This document shows, in pieces, positions 13,949-26,900 of a stretch of 64,000 nt of DNA. Below the pieces are notes generated by a model, which worked only from the letters and a program-made list of their open reading frames with translations, was not told the DNA's origin and ran no database searches. The position numbers and the translations under genes were made by a program. Within the stretch, counting starts at the first letter, position 1; each line of letters begins with the position of its first letter. Source of the DNA: Pegea sp. RAD2-039 (taxonomy: Eukaryota; Chordata; Thaliacea; Salpida; Salpidae); assembly GCA_034620365.1 (NCBI GenBank), contig JAQGEQ010000186.1, positions 992,001 through 1,056,000 of the forward strand. The letters run 5' to 3'.

Positions 13949-16900
13949 TTAAGGATAAAAAGGTCTTTGAGAAGACTTGTTTTCACTAGCACAAGTTTTA
14001 CCCGCACACGTTTTTTCTTCGTTATATTTTCTGATAATTTCTCTGAAATTTTCATTGAAAAAAAATCAAAACTTCAAAATTTCTAATCAACAAACCTGAG
14101 GTCACGTGATTGTGACAAAAACCGCCGTGATTGGTCAATTTCTTTCCTCAACAGTTCCAAATCATCACCAGGAAATCTAGGAAGATTTGGATCCTGCAAA
14201 CATCCATAATCAATAAAGTAACAATGACGTCATCACCAGCTTACATCTTGATCAGTACATTGGTTCTCATTTACCAATCGATGAATTGCTAGTTGAGCGT
14301 CATCATCACCATAGCAACTATGATAGCGTCCTCCAGTGGAAGCAGCTAATTTTCGAAGGAATTGATTTGCAGAACTGAAAACTGAATGATAAAAGGAGCA
14401 GATAAAAAGAAAATTAGAAGACCTATTTTCACATCTAAACGAGATGCAGTGAATTGGAATTTTTCTGTGGTTACTTTCAGAAACTTTTTCTAGTGTCAGC
14501 TTACTACTAGTATCTGGTTTTCCATCACTTATCAAATAAACAGCTTGAACATTTTCACTTGACATCGCAAACTACAAATTGTTGTGATTAATAAAACACT
14601 CCATACGATTCTTAAAAGACATACTTTTAGAGCTTCAAGAGTAGCTGTTCCTCCGTGAGGATGAAGCGATGAGATCCATTGGCTTGCATCTTCACAAGAT
14701 TGATCAGATGCTAGTACTATAGCATCTTGCCAAGGTTTGATCTCGTTCGAAAATGCAACTAGATTAAACCTGCAAATTGTGATTTTCTATTGCTGCAAAT
14801 CAATTGCAGCAAATTTGCAAACTTACCTAATTTCATGCTTGCGTAATTGTTGCCATAAAAACAGCGTCAATTCACGTTGTAGCTCTTCTATATAGTTAGT
14901 CATTGACCCAGAGATGTCAATTAGAATAATCACCTTAAAATGTCCAGATTTTAATATAAACAAATGAAAAGTTGATTAAACTTTCTTACTTTCGATTCTA
15001 TGATAGTTCCAAATGTCTTTCGACTCCCACTTAACAACCATTTTATTCTTGATGTATATCTGTTGATCACTCTAGTAACTTGCTCTTCGTACTTCAACAG
15101 CTCCTCTTCTTTCATATCAATATGTCTCATAGCTCCCTAGAATAATCAAATGTTAAAAAACCGTTGAAGATTTCCACCTCTCTTCACTTGCATCAATTTG
15201 AGCGCTTGGAAACAACGGATCAAACCATTTAGAAGTTACCAAAGACTTTTTGCCGTTCAAGTTGACTTTTAGTTTATTATGTCGACACAAGGCTCCGTGG
15301 ATGTATTTATTTAGATTCAATTTAATCTTTTTTAATCCATACTTTCGAAGCCACTAAAAACAATTTAAAAATTGTTTATTTTCAGTTGAATAACAGACAA
15401 GCGAATATATCAGTTTGATTTTAATCCAACTTAATATTTAAATATACAACTAAAAAACCAACCGCTAGATGGCACATGTGGGCGGAAATTTGACTTACCT
15501 CTTTTGAAGTGATCCTTTCTTCTTGTGACGGAAATATTGGTTCTGGTATCGATTTTCGGACATTACTAGTCTTAGGAAACTTCCGATAAATTGTTGCAAC
15601 ATTATTACTTTGCTGATCTAAATAAAATTGTTCCTTCTCTATCTTTCCCACTCTTCGTTTAGGGGGTTTTAGGAGCGACTTTTTTGATTTATAAGGAGCT
15701 TAGAGAAATAAAAATTGAAATTTAAAATGCATCATTTTGGATTTTGTGAAAATTATTTTAAAATAAATGAAACAGTTTTTATACTAATCTAATTGTTTCT
15801 TTTAATTGTAAATATTCTTAACAATTCCTCGTTTACAGTAGCAAAGAGCTATTCTCTACTTAGAGATTTAAGATAATTAATTCCTGATAGAAAATTACCT
15901 TCTGGTAAGCTTGCTTTCTTGTCTGAAACCTTCCAAACATTCTTCAAATTAATGTTTTCTTCTCTCATTTTCTAAATAAACAAAAAAAAAACAATTTCCT
16001 AAAATGATATTTGCTGAGAAATAATAAACTTAATTAAATTTTACGAAGGATTTTTATTCAGACTTTCTTATGTGATAAATGATTAATTTTAAATGAAATA
16101 ATTGAAAGTAAAAACAAACCAATCTTGCAATAGTTAAAGCAGTGTGTTTTGGTTCAATAAACTCAAACGGTTTAATAAATTCAATTCTATTTGGTTCGTC
16201 CTTTTTTAGGTTTTCTTTTCCATTTTTGAGCATCTAGACGATAAATAAATAAAATATTTGAATAATTCTTAATTATGTTGATGTTTGGAAAGTTGTTTAA
16301 AGAATTTGGTGTTTCGGCGGCTTACCCAAAGTTTTATTATATCACTTTAAAAAAAGTTGTTGTTAATATAAACATAAAAAAATTAATTTTTAGTTAAAAT
16401 AAATATTTCAAAAAACGTTATTCGAGTAAAATAGGAAAAAAGGAAAATTTTTCTTACTAATTGTTTCAAATCTTTTCTGTAATGATCTTTGTCACGAACA
16501 GCTTGTACTAACATAGAACATTGCTTAGAATAATTTACCGCATCGGTCATTTCACATGAAATTAAATAGATATCATCACTTTCAATAATTCCTAAATGAA
16601 AATATTAGAACAAATTGAATATAGATAAAAATTTACCTTTTTCATTAAACCAATGAAAACGTCCGTTTGCAGCACGTGACAAGTTTCGAAGATAATTGGC
16701 TGATTCCTCGGCGGTGGAATATCTGCTTGGTAAATCAGAATCTGGAATCTGAAAGAATAAAAATGAGATATAATGAAGATTAGAAGATGAATCTTACCTC
16801 AGAGCCCTCGATATTGAAGAGGATTGTATGGAGTTTGAAATCGATCCCAACACAACACTCAGAGATAAAAGAACAAACTACATTCTAAAAAATACCAAAA

Positions 16901-19900
16901 TATTTTCACATCAAAACATTTCTACTCTCACCTCTTCTTGATTTAGAATCCCACTCGCAATGAGGTAGATTCCATCAGGACTTCCAAGACCTTTGATATC
17001 TTCATCATTTTCAATCGCTAAACGAAAAGCTGAGAGGAAGTTACGACTGCCTTCAGCTTGTAACCCAAGCACCCAGCTGTTGTCAAATGTTGTGATAAAA
17101 TCGTCAATGATTGTAAAGAGATTACCTCCAAGCTTCTTGCAAGGATTCATTTGTTGGTTTCACCATACATGGTTTCCAAGGTTTAGGATTGCTACCAAAT
17201 CTGAATCATCGAAACCGAAAATAAATTTAAGTGATGAAAAAGTTGAAATATTTTAATAAAATTTCTTTTTGTAAAAATTTCAGTTCAAATCATTTGAAAC
17301 AAATGAAGAATTTTTATATTTAAAAACTAACGCAATTATGTTGAATGCTTCTTTATTAGCAACTTGTTCTTCGAGACACAATCTCAAGGAGTGCTGAATG
17401 TGAATAATAAATTGCTTGTTAGTATTTGATGTATCCACCAAAAGTATAATTCTGTAAAAAAAAATTATCTCAAAACTGATTTTAACAATTTTTTTTTACC
17501 TTTTTTCACAAACTGTACCCCAAATTTTCCGACTTTCAGATGACAACCAATCAATTCGCTTTTCGTAACCTCTAACTTCAGCTCCCAGCAAAGTCTATAT
17601 TTGAAATTAAGCGTTGATGTTTGAACTTTTACCTCGACAAACCTGGTACTGATAAATCATAGCCACATCAACATGAATGTTTTTAGTGGTTCCGTCTTCC
17701 CACTTAATTTGATGCATTGCATCCTATATTTTTCATTATTCAATTTAAATTAACTTTATTGAACCGTGAGTTGAAAAATCAATTTATTTCACTATCTGAA
17801 TTCAATCTTCAAAATTCTGATATCTATTTTCATTTTTACAACTTTTTATCAACAAATTTTATTGATTTATTCAAAAGCTTAAATATAAAATTAAAAAAGT
17901 GAACTTTTTGTTATTTATAAATAATTTCTACTCATCAATTTAGTTTACAAACTTTGTGAATTGTTGATTGAACAGATTTTCCTAGAATAGGAATAAATTT
18001 TTCACTTTGGTCAAAAGCATTTGGAGCCAAGATCTTAAATTAAAAATCAATATAAGTTTTTAAAAATTTTACAAATAAACCTACTTGATAGAGATTCAAA
18101 TTTCTTGCATGTAAGCCATGTCGTGATAACCAATCATCTGATGTTATTGGATGAAACTTTGGTACTTTTATCGATAAGGGTCGATGATGATTAGGGGGTC
18201 TTGGGAGGAATCGAGATTCAGCTAATCTCTCAACTTCCAAAGAAATCTGTTGAAATGTTTCAAGTAAAAAAAAATCTAAATTTGACGAATTATTAAATTT
18301 AGAATTCATTAAAAGTTCAACTTACTTCACTTTCAATGCTAACCAGAGCATCTCCAAGCAGGCCTGTTCTCATCTGTCTAATCTTATTCAAGACATCAAC
18401 AGCTTTCTGAGCCTCTTTTAGGAGTTCTTGTATATCAAAACCCTTCAAGTAAGCAGCTTTAATAGATATGACAGCAAGTTTAGATATACACCAACTTGAT
18501 AAACTTGTTTCTTATTTGAAGCACTATAACAATGGAAACGACCTTTTGAAATATGAGAAATACGTCTTAAAATATTGTGAGTCAAATTATTAGTTGTGTT
18601 GAAAGCAATAGTTTGAATGGGTATATGTCTATCAACTAAAACTTCTTCTATAAATTCAAACATTGATGAAGTAGTCTGGTCACAACTGTAGAAATATTTT
18701 ATTACATCGATGGTTACTACAAAAAGTAAATATAATATTTACCAAGTTCCTAAAATCACAACAATTGAATCTAATTGACTCAGATCTAGTTTGAAAGTCT
18801 TCTTTAATGCTCCTAAAAGATTACAACCTCCTAAAGGATGAAGTCCTTTTATATAATCTTTTGCTTCTTGGAGTCTGACAATTTTTAGATTCTCTTAAAT
18901 TAACTTTTTAGTTGATTCAAAAATAAAATTGTTTAATTTGTTGATAAATTCACAATAATATTTCAACTTTAAATTTTATAAGAAATTGTTACCTTCGTTT
19001 ATTCACAGATCTCATTGATTCCCACAACTCATGAGGTTCAGTTCCAATACTCAAGAAATAAAACAACTTCTTATGTTGTAGCTGTTCATCAAGCAAATTC
19101 TGAAATATTATCAAGATATTGAAACTGTATACAGATTTACGAAGATCATAATTTACCAATAAACTTTCTTGAACTTCAGTAACTCTTCCGAAACCGATGT
19201 TGTCATCAGAAGAATCAATCAAAACTGCAACATTTTCTCCAGTAACTAACCCAAAATGCTAAATTAAACAGATAATTAAGCAACCAATCAAATTACAATG
19301 ATGTTTTTTTCAACTAACTTTTCTACTGCCTTGTAATAACCATTTAATCCGTTTGTGATAAGACTCTATGCAACTACAAAACAATATTTATAGTCAATGA
19401 AAGTTTATAGTGATTAGAAACTAGCAGAAGATATACTTATTCAATTTGTATTCCTTTTCAGCTACATCGATAGCTTTAAAAACCAAATGTTTTTCTTTTC
19501 TATTCTTACTGTAAAAAATTAATTATTTATTTGTTTTATTCAACTCATGGCAGCATATCAAAAATTATACAGCTCTTATAGCGAACGAAATACAATATGA
19601 CTCCAAAAAATATTAAAAAGGACTCAAATTTGAACACAATCAATGTAGATGAAGATTCTAAGTCTAAATGAAGATTCCAAGCCGTGATTCAAACTCTATT
19701 GAAAAAACTGTCACTCAACTACATAGAAGATTACGATCTTAAAAAAATGATTAAAGCTAAGACGACAAAAACCTTAAGTAATCTTAAATTGTAGAACAAG
19801 GTCGGAGAAAATGTGTCGATATTCCAAGAATTTTCAATTAGGCTAATAGAGACGGTCTTCTTATAAAAAAAAGGGTATGTAAGGAAAGCTTTCCTAGACC

Positions 19901-21416
19901 TTCAAACATTTTCAAGTTTTATGATATTTTTTTCAAATTGTGAGTTCCATACGGAGGATCTGAACTTTAACTTGTGAAAGATGTAAGTAGTAAAATATTT
20001 TGATAGTGTCTTATTATTTCTGGTCTTAAAACATTTAGAATTTGGTATGAAGTAGATAAATCTATACTAGATAAATAATTTACTTGGTGATCTTTTTTTA
20101 AATCGTGGGAGATAAAGATACGTAAGTCTTTAATGACCTGACGTTGAGAAATTCTATTATTTTTAAATAAAATTCAGATGATGTTGGGTTATATTTGTAG
20201 GGCTTATTTATTAATAGGGGGAAATATTTGTCGGTAGCTAGCATGAGTTGATTGGAGCCATACATTAACAAACTACAAAGAAAATTAAAGAGTAATTAAG
20301 TTAGTACAAAAAAGTTTGTAGCAAAAAGCGTTAAAGTTTCAAGAGCAGTAATTGCTAAAGAAGAGTTTGTAATGATATAAATAACGAAGAGAAGAAGATG
20401 CTCTCTTGGGGAGCACCACTTCGTATCTCAAGAAAACTTGAAACTAAGATGTTGATAGTGACTAATTGTTTAAGAAATAGTTCAATCAAGAGAAGAGTAG
20501 GGTTAATGTTAAATTACTGAGAGTTTTCATAATAAGAGATATAAAACTAAACCTGTAACTTTACAAGCGTCTGTATACTTGACATTAATGGTTATATTAG
20601 CATCAATCTATTTAAAAAAAATTTTTGAATGATCTCTAACTATTCAGTAAACTTTCATTTTAATCAATTGCTTTCTAATCTAAGATCCCATCTTTTTCTT
20701 TGATTTTCTATCAAGTCTTGAATTATGTTTAGGTTTCAGCAACTTTCTTTTTTAACCTTAGACGATAAATCAATCAACTAATTGAATAGTTAAGATAGTT
20801 AAAAAAGTAGTTTTAAAACAAGGGTCATATTTCAACTACTATTAGCTAAGATACTTGTTACATTACTTTGTTTGCTTTCCTTTTAAAAGAAGATCTTTCA
20901 AAGTGAGTCCATGATATTCTAGGCTGTGAGTTCTCAACCATTCTTCAGATGTTTGCTTATGACTTGGTGAAACAATCAAATTTTTTACTCTCTATCATAC
21001 AAAGACTTCAATTAGCTTCTTATATTATCAGAATACCATAAAATATTTTAATGAAATTTAATTTAAAACTTGAATTATTTAATCTAATGAAGCATATCAT
21101 AATATGACACAACAATTTAATTTTTCTAAACAAAAATGTTAACCTTAAAATACAACTCACTAAAATATCTTTAGTATGATCAACGTGAGTAGCAAACAGA
21201 TGAGATTGAGATGCTGCTGCTGATGATGATGATGTCAAATCATTATTTTTCCAAGCAGGTCTACTTTTTAAAGAATTTCTTTCGTCACATAGACTTGAAC
21301 TATAAATTTATTCAAAGTTTTAAATACTTTGTGACATCTTTCAACTTATATAAAAATATTGTAACAAACCTTTCTGGATTGTTGAAAACTTCAACATTTT
21401 CAAGTATTTGTTGCAT
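13949..21416 (-). CDS. VWA3A/VWA3B-like protein with three von Willebrand A modules
   Basis: Multi-exon gene read from ATG at 21416 (MQQILENVEVFNNPER) to TAA at 13949-13951. A unit occurs three times: a W-L-x-x-H/Y-G-L motif (near 20940, 18130 and 15345), a linker, an I-K/D-W-L-x-x-S-R stretch, then a VWA domain. The first two domains have degenerate metal sites (L-I-D-S-S-D-D, L-V-D-T-S-N-T). The third, near 14910-14935, has an intact MIDAS core D-I-S-G-S. Each module ends with the family's G-R-F/Y-H sequence. This repeated layout is that of VWA3A/VWA3B, which are found in animals with motile cilia; molecular function is poorly known. Small GT-AG introns predominate, plus one of about 1.35 kb (about 19510-20865) in which I see no exon. 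Which of the two vertebrate paralogues it matches cannot be told. It lies head-to-tail with the PDE6-like gene. Confidence 0.85.
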
Positions 21417-23977
21417 ATTTATTTTAAAGAAAAATTTAAACGTATTTTAGAAGTAATCCATTCAAATATGGGGCTATTTATTAAAGTATCACAAAGTGTT
21501 TTATATAAAATTTCTAAAAGTTAGCAATTTTTTTCTATTTAGAAAATAAATAAAGCTTTTTTGATAATAACCTAGCATAAATTATGATCTAAATTTTCAA
21601 ATTAATTATAAATACTAAAATGTATGAAAAGCCAACATAATAACCAGTTAATTAAAATTAAACAAAATCTAAATGAACTCAAGATATGTAAATTTCTACA
21701 TTTTTAATGAAAGTTGTTGCTAAATATATAATTAAGAAAAAATAATTTGCTTTAAATTTGTAAAAAATATTCACCAAACATATCAATAATATATTATTTT
21801 GTTTACCTTATTAAAAATAAAACTTTACAAAGCATGTATACAAACTTAGCGTTTCTTTTGGTTGCTTATGGTTTAAATCTAGCTGTACAACATAAATAAT
21901 AAACCTTTTTATAGATTATTTTTTTGACGGGAAAAAATTATAAAATTAATAAAATAGAGCTTACTGTGCCTAATAGAATGTAGCTTTCATTATAGGAATT
22001 CAAAAATTTGTTTTGTTGAGATTGATTAAATATTTACCTTTTAGATATAAAAAGTTTAATTCATTGATTATAACATAAAGATGTTTGATAAAATGTTTCT
22101 GCGAGAGAATGATAATAAAACTAAGACTAAACTTTATAAGTATATGTTTTAATTTTGTTAGATTATACTTCTTGTTTTTTATTTTCTTTTTTTAAAAGTA
22201 TTAAATAATGATAACTTTTATAATCAGTCAATAAAGCAATTATAAATGTAAACGAAAATATTTCTGATGATTTAGAAAAACATTAAGCTCTCAAATCTCA
22301 TGATAATTTTGGAAATCGTAAGACTTATATATAAGCTTCTTATAAAATTCTCTTCTTGGGTTTTTATGTAATGAAAACTTTAATTTATACGCCAGATTTT
22401 TCGACTTTTAAAACGGCTTGATTAATTATAAGATTTAAAGCATCCATAATGGTGGCCAAATAGCTTTTTTAATGTTTTAAAGAAGCAAAGTAATTTTCTG
22501 AATTTGTAAGCTCTGTCGATAAATTTTAGTGTTGATTTAAACTGCTGCAATCAAATTTCGTTGCTACATTCAGAATAACTTTTTAATGTGAATAACTTAT
22601 TCTGGAAAATAAAAATTTATCTTAATCATTATCATAAAATTGTTTCTGTAATTTTGAAAAAAAAAAAAAAATTTTAGCCTAGCTTTTAAAATTACAATAT
22701 ATTTAATATAATATATTTTTTAATTTTCAACGTATAGATAATTTCTCATTACTCAAAAAAATGTATATTGACATTATTTAAATTGTAACTTATTATTTAA
22801 TGAGATGACTTTAATTATAAACTTTTCTGTTGCGTTTTTATTTAAAAAAATATTTGATGGTTACATAACTTTGCAATTATACATAAAGAATATATCAACT
22901 CATCATAAAACTAAATGCCATAGAAATTTAAAAATACAAATTTAAAAAATGGTTGTTTTTTAAAATTAATTTAAGAAGCAAATATAATCATTAAGTTCTC
23001 CTTACTTAATTGATTTAAGCGCTTAAAAGGTTTGACGTCATTAGATTAAAGTTAATAGAAAAAAATCAATTTTTAAAATCTATGCTATCGTATTAATTTT
23101 AAAACTTTCAGAATTAGTGGCTTATAAAATAAATAATTCATATTTCAAATTGTAACTTTACTTTTATAGTAAATTTTTCTCAAATAATTGATCAAAACTT
23201 GCACTCAGTAACAAATATTTATAAGAAGAAATTCGTAAATAAAGTGCTTAAATTTTCTTTAAAAGTTGATGCAGTTACATGAATTGAAAATTAATCAATT
23301 TAAGAAAATAAAAAAAGATAATTTATTGTAGTTGACTTATTCATTTACATTTCAGAAACATATTTTAAGCAAAAAAATATTTGAAAATGTTGCAGCAACT
23401 GAAAGAAACTTTATGAAAAAAGCTAAAAAGTATTTTGAAATTGACATTGAATTTCTTTTTATTTGAAAACTATGAAAATTTATTTAACTATTTTTTCAAA
23501 CCACATTTTACAAGACTAAACATAAAAAAATAAATATAAGATTATCTAAGATTTATGAAAATATAAACACAGAAAAGTGAAATTTTAGACCACTTATGTT
23601 GATTAATTATTAAAAACTTGCTTAAAATTGTTTTAAAAACTGAGCCCAAAAAATTGTACGTTTAATTAACATAAAACTTGTGTATAAACCGGGCAAAAAT
23701 TTACAATAAAGTATTTCTTATATTTTCAGTGTTTCTTTAAAGTATATTTGCAAACATTTCCACGAATCTATTTATAAATTTATAATAAAAACGGTATAAA
23801 GTACATAAAGAATTTGAGAGAAAAATAAACAGCTGACTAAAATCATGAAAAATTTGAAAAATTAAATTTTACATCAAATATTGAGAAGCAAAATTTGTTC
23901 TGTCTAAACTCTTGTCAATTAAACAGTGAATTTGTCGAAACATTTTCTTCTATTTCAAATTTAATCACGTGACTTCA
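21417..23977. other. Intergenic AT-rich DNA
   Basis: About 2.5 kb between two genes on the minus strand. It should hold the VWA3-like promoter and the PDE6-like 3' UTR. I found no exon, RNA gene or repeat, only homopolymeric A/T runs (for example near 22659-22672). Confidence 0.6.
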
Positions 23978-26900
23978 TCACATCATCAAACACATTTTAC
24001 TATTTTTATATTCATCACGTGATTTTTTAGTAGATGCGTCACATGACGAGCTGGGCATGACGTCAATAACTTTGTTATTTTTCTTCTTTTTCTTTAAGAT
24101 AAGAGGAGAGGGAGATACAGTCAGAGCCCGATTAACAGATGTAGCTGGTGGGTTGTGGTCCTTGGACTTCATACTTTTCTTCTTAGGTGAGAACACTACT
24201 CTCTCTATTACCACCTAGTAAACATTCGATTATTCACAGATTACAAAAAAACTCATCAAGAAAATGATTTGTCACGTGACTGACATCTGGGACGATAACA
24301 TCAGGTTCCACTCCCCAGATGAAGTTATCAGGATCAACATTCCAATATTTCACCCAAAGACTTTCATACTTCTCAGACTTTTCTTCTTTCCGCTCTTCTT
24401 CTTTCTTTCTTCCTTCTTCAAGAAAATATTTTACAATTTTCTCGTTGCCATTAGCAACCAGCAACCAACCAGAAAGCACTTGCCATTGGCTACGATTGGC
24501 TAACATTCCATCTAACATCGGCTTGTAGCTGGAGCAGAACTTAGACATCATCTGAAAGAAAATAATCTGAGAAAATAGTAAAGGATGAAGATTTGGTGAG
24601 ACCTCAAAAACCATGGAGCAAACTCCATCGATAAATCCAATCTGCATCTTTGCAAGATCATCAGAAAATTTCCGATTCATCATCGGCATCGGTTCACTTC
24701 CAAACAATTCCATTTCGCGGTCACCTTGTTGATAGAACTCACTTGTCACTGACTTGGCGGTCTATGCAGAGGTCAAAGGTCATAGGTGACGCGGTCACGT
24801 GGTACCGACCTGATATTGTGCTTCCCACGGCTTAGTAGTTTGAGATAGGTCACAAGTTGTCATCATCATAGACACAAGTAACGATTTATTTTCAGGACTG
24901 GTAAAGTCCCTTTTTTCAGGTTCGACTTTCAACAAAGCCCGAAATCTTTCACGGCGTCTGAAAAGTTTCGGAGATAAAATCGCCCCAAGAAAGACACAAT
25001 CCGTTTACTGAAAGTAGAAGCCGAGATCAGTGGCCAATATTGCCTTGCGAATGAACTGACAAGATGCTTCAAATCGATCTTGCGAAAAAGATGAGAAGAT
25101 ATTGTTTCCTTGAATCGATAGGATTCGAATGAAGTTGTCATAGTGATGATTTTCTAGAGTCGATGAGCTGTACAAGGTTGCTAAGGGTGATGAAGATCTA
25201 AAACAAGAGATGAAGTTACAAAAAAATCAGGATAACTAATATGAAGAACCGTATCAAAAAAGAGTTATTTGTTCCCCGATGATCAACATCATGACACAAA
25301 CAGGCAACAACCAGACAAAACTTTTCTTCATCACTAAAAATCTTCTTTAAATACGGTAACTGTAAGATCATCGTGACGTCATCACTTGTTCAACCAATCA
25401 CAAAGTTACAAACCGTATTATCTCGACTCATGTAGTAAACTAACAACGACATAGTATGAGCGACATTAAATCCATGCCTCCAATTGTGGTAAGGTAAATC
25501 TCGATAAGATTTCTTGACTGTTAGCAACCATCGAATCATCGTCTGTGACATTATTACTTCTATGTTAAGACATTCACAGAAATAAGAAACAAATAAATTT
25601 GGTGATTTGGAAGCTAGTGAGATAGATTGGAGAGTCTGACTTGTTTGTTGATTCCAAAAAGATTGTAGGCATTAATGTCTTGAAACATCCGTAAAGAAAT
25701 AAGAATTGTTTCGTCATCGCAGAGGTTTTCGTCACAGAATTTGAAGTCGTAAACATTGTAATCACATACCGTCGGAACTTCTGCTTTCTGTAAACAAAAA
25801 GAAGTTGATATTGTTTGTTGATGTTGACTCTATGTTTAAAATAAGATTAAAAAAAACTCCTAAAAATGGTTTGCTAATAAATGTTCATCAAATTTATTGT
25901 TGATTATCATTTAGTTATTTTTAGAAAAATATTTTAATAAGTTTATTTGACTATAAAAATCAATCAAAGTCATTGACGCAAGATAACTTTTCAAACTTAA
26001 GCATGAGATATTTTTTTTTTGAAAGTGTTATATTAGCTTCTAAAAATTATTTTCTATTATTAAATTTGAAATGAAATAAAACTGAAGCAAATCTAATTAA
26101 ATTTTAGAGATGTTTACAGACACAGCTTACATTTAATCGAACTGTATCCTTATCATCAGCCATTAGATGAAAATTAAGCATTTCACTATTAACTTCACAT
26201 TTTGCTTGATGATTTGCAATAGAATTGAAAGAGATGCAATGTATAATTCCACAAGCGATGTAGGGTTTTAAAGACTGGAAATTAAAAGTAATTTTTATCG
26301 ATAAACAAAACAGTAACTAACCAAACATTAAACAATTTCTACTTTTTTACACCAACTAAGAGATTTTTTGTAAGTATACTTGAATTATTTCTTCATCTTT
26401 CGAACTAAAGCCTTCAGGCTTATTAGCAAGATGAAGAACTCCTAGAAGATTATCTACACTGCCATATATGGGCATGCAAAATACGTTCTCTGCCACAAAT
26501 GATTTATTTTTATCCTGTTTGATTAAGTTTTCAGCTTTAAGTCGATGAAATGTTTACTGTTCGTTGATTTTTGAAATTTCAAACTTACTTCTATTGAGTA
26601 TTCGGAAAAAGGTAAAATGTTGGGAATATTTATCGACTAAAAAAGTCATAAAATTAAAAGAATAATTAAAATAAAAAAAATTAAGTTTCAAACCTTTTTT
26701 GTATAAAGGACTTTTTCGATGACTTTTTGATTTAAAATCCAATCAGCTTTTTTTAACCTACATTCAAATAGTTTATCGTCGTAACATATTGATTTTGCTT
26801 TATTGAATAAAACGCTTTAATTGATATTTAAATTATTTTTAGATTACGGAAATAGATTATTAAAAATATAGAGCTGAAAAGTTTGAAATAAACCTACTTG

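Noticed and set aside
24929-25141. 70-codon frame beginning MTTSFES on the minus strand
   Set aside because: It overlaps the PDE catalytic exon in a wrong frame; the correct frame reads S-P-L-A-T-L-Y and N-H-H-Y-D.
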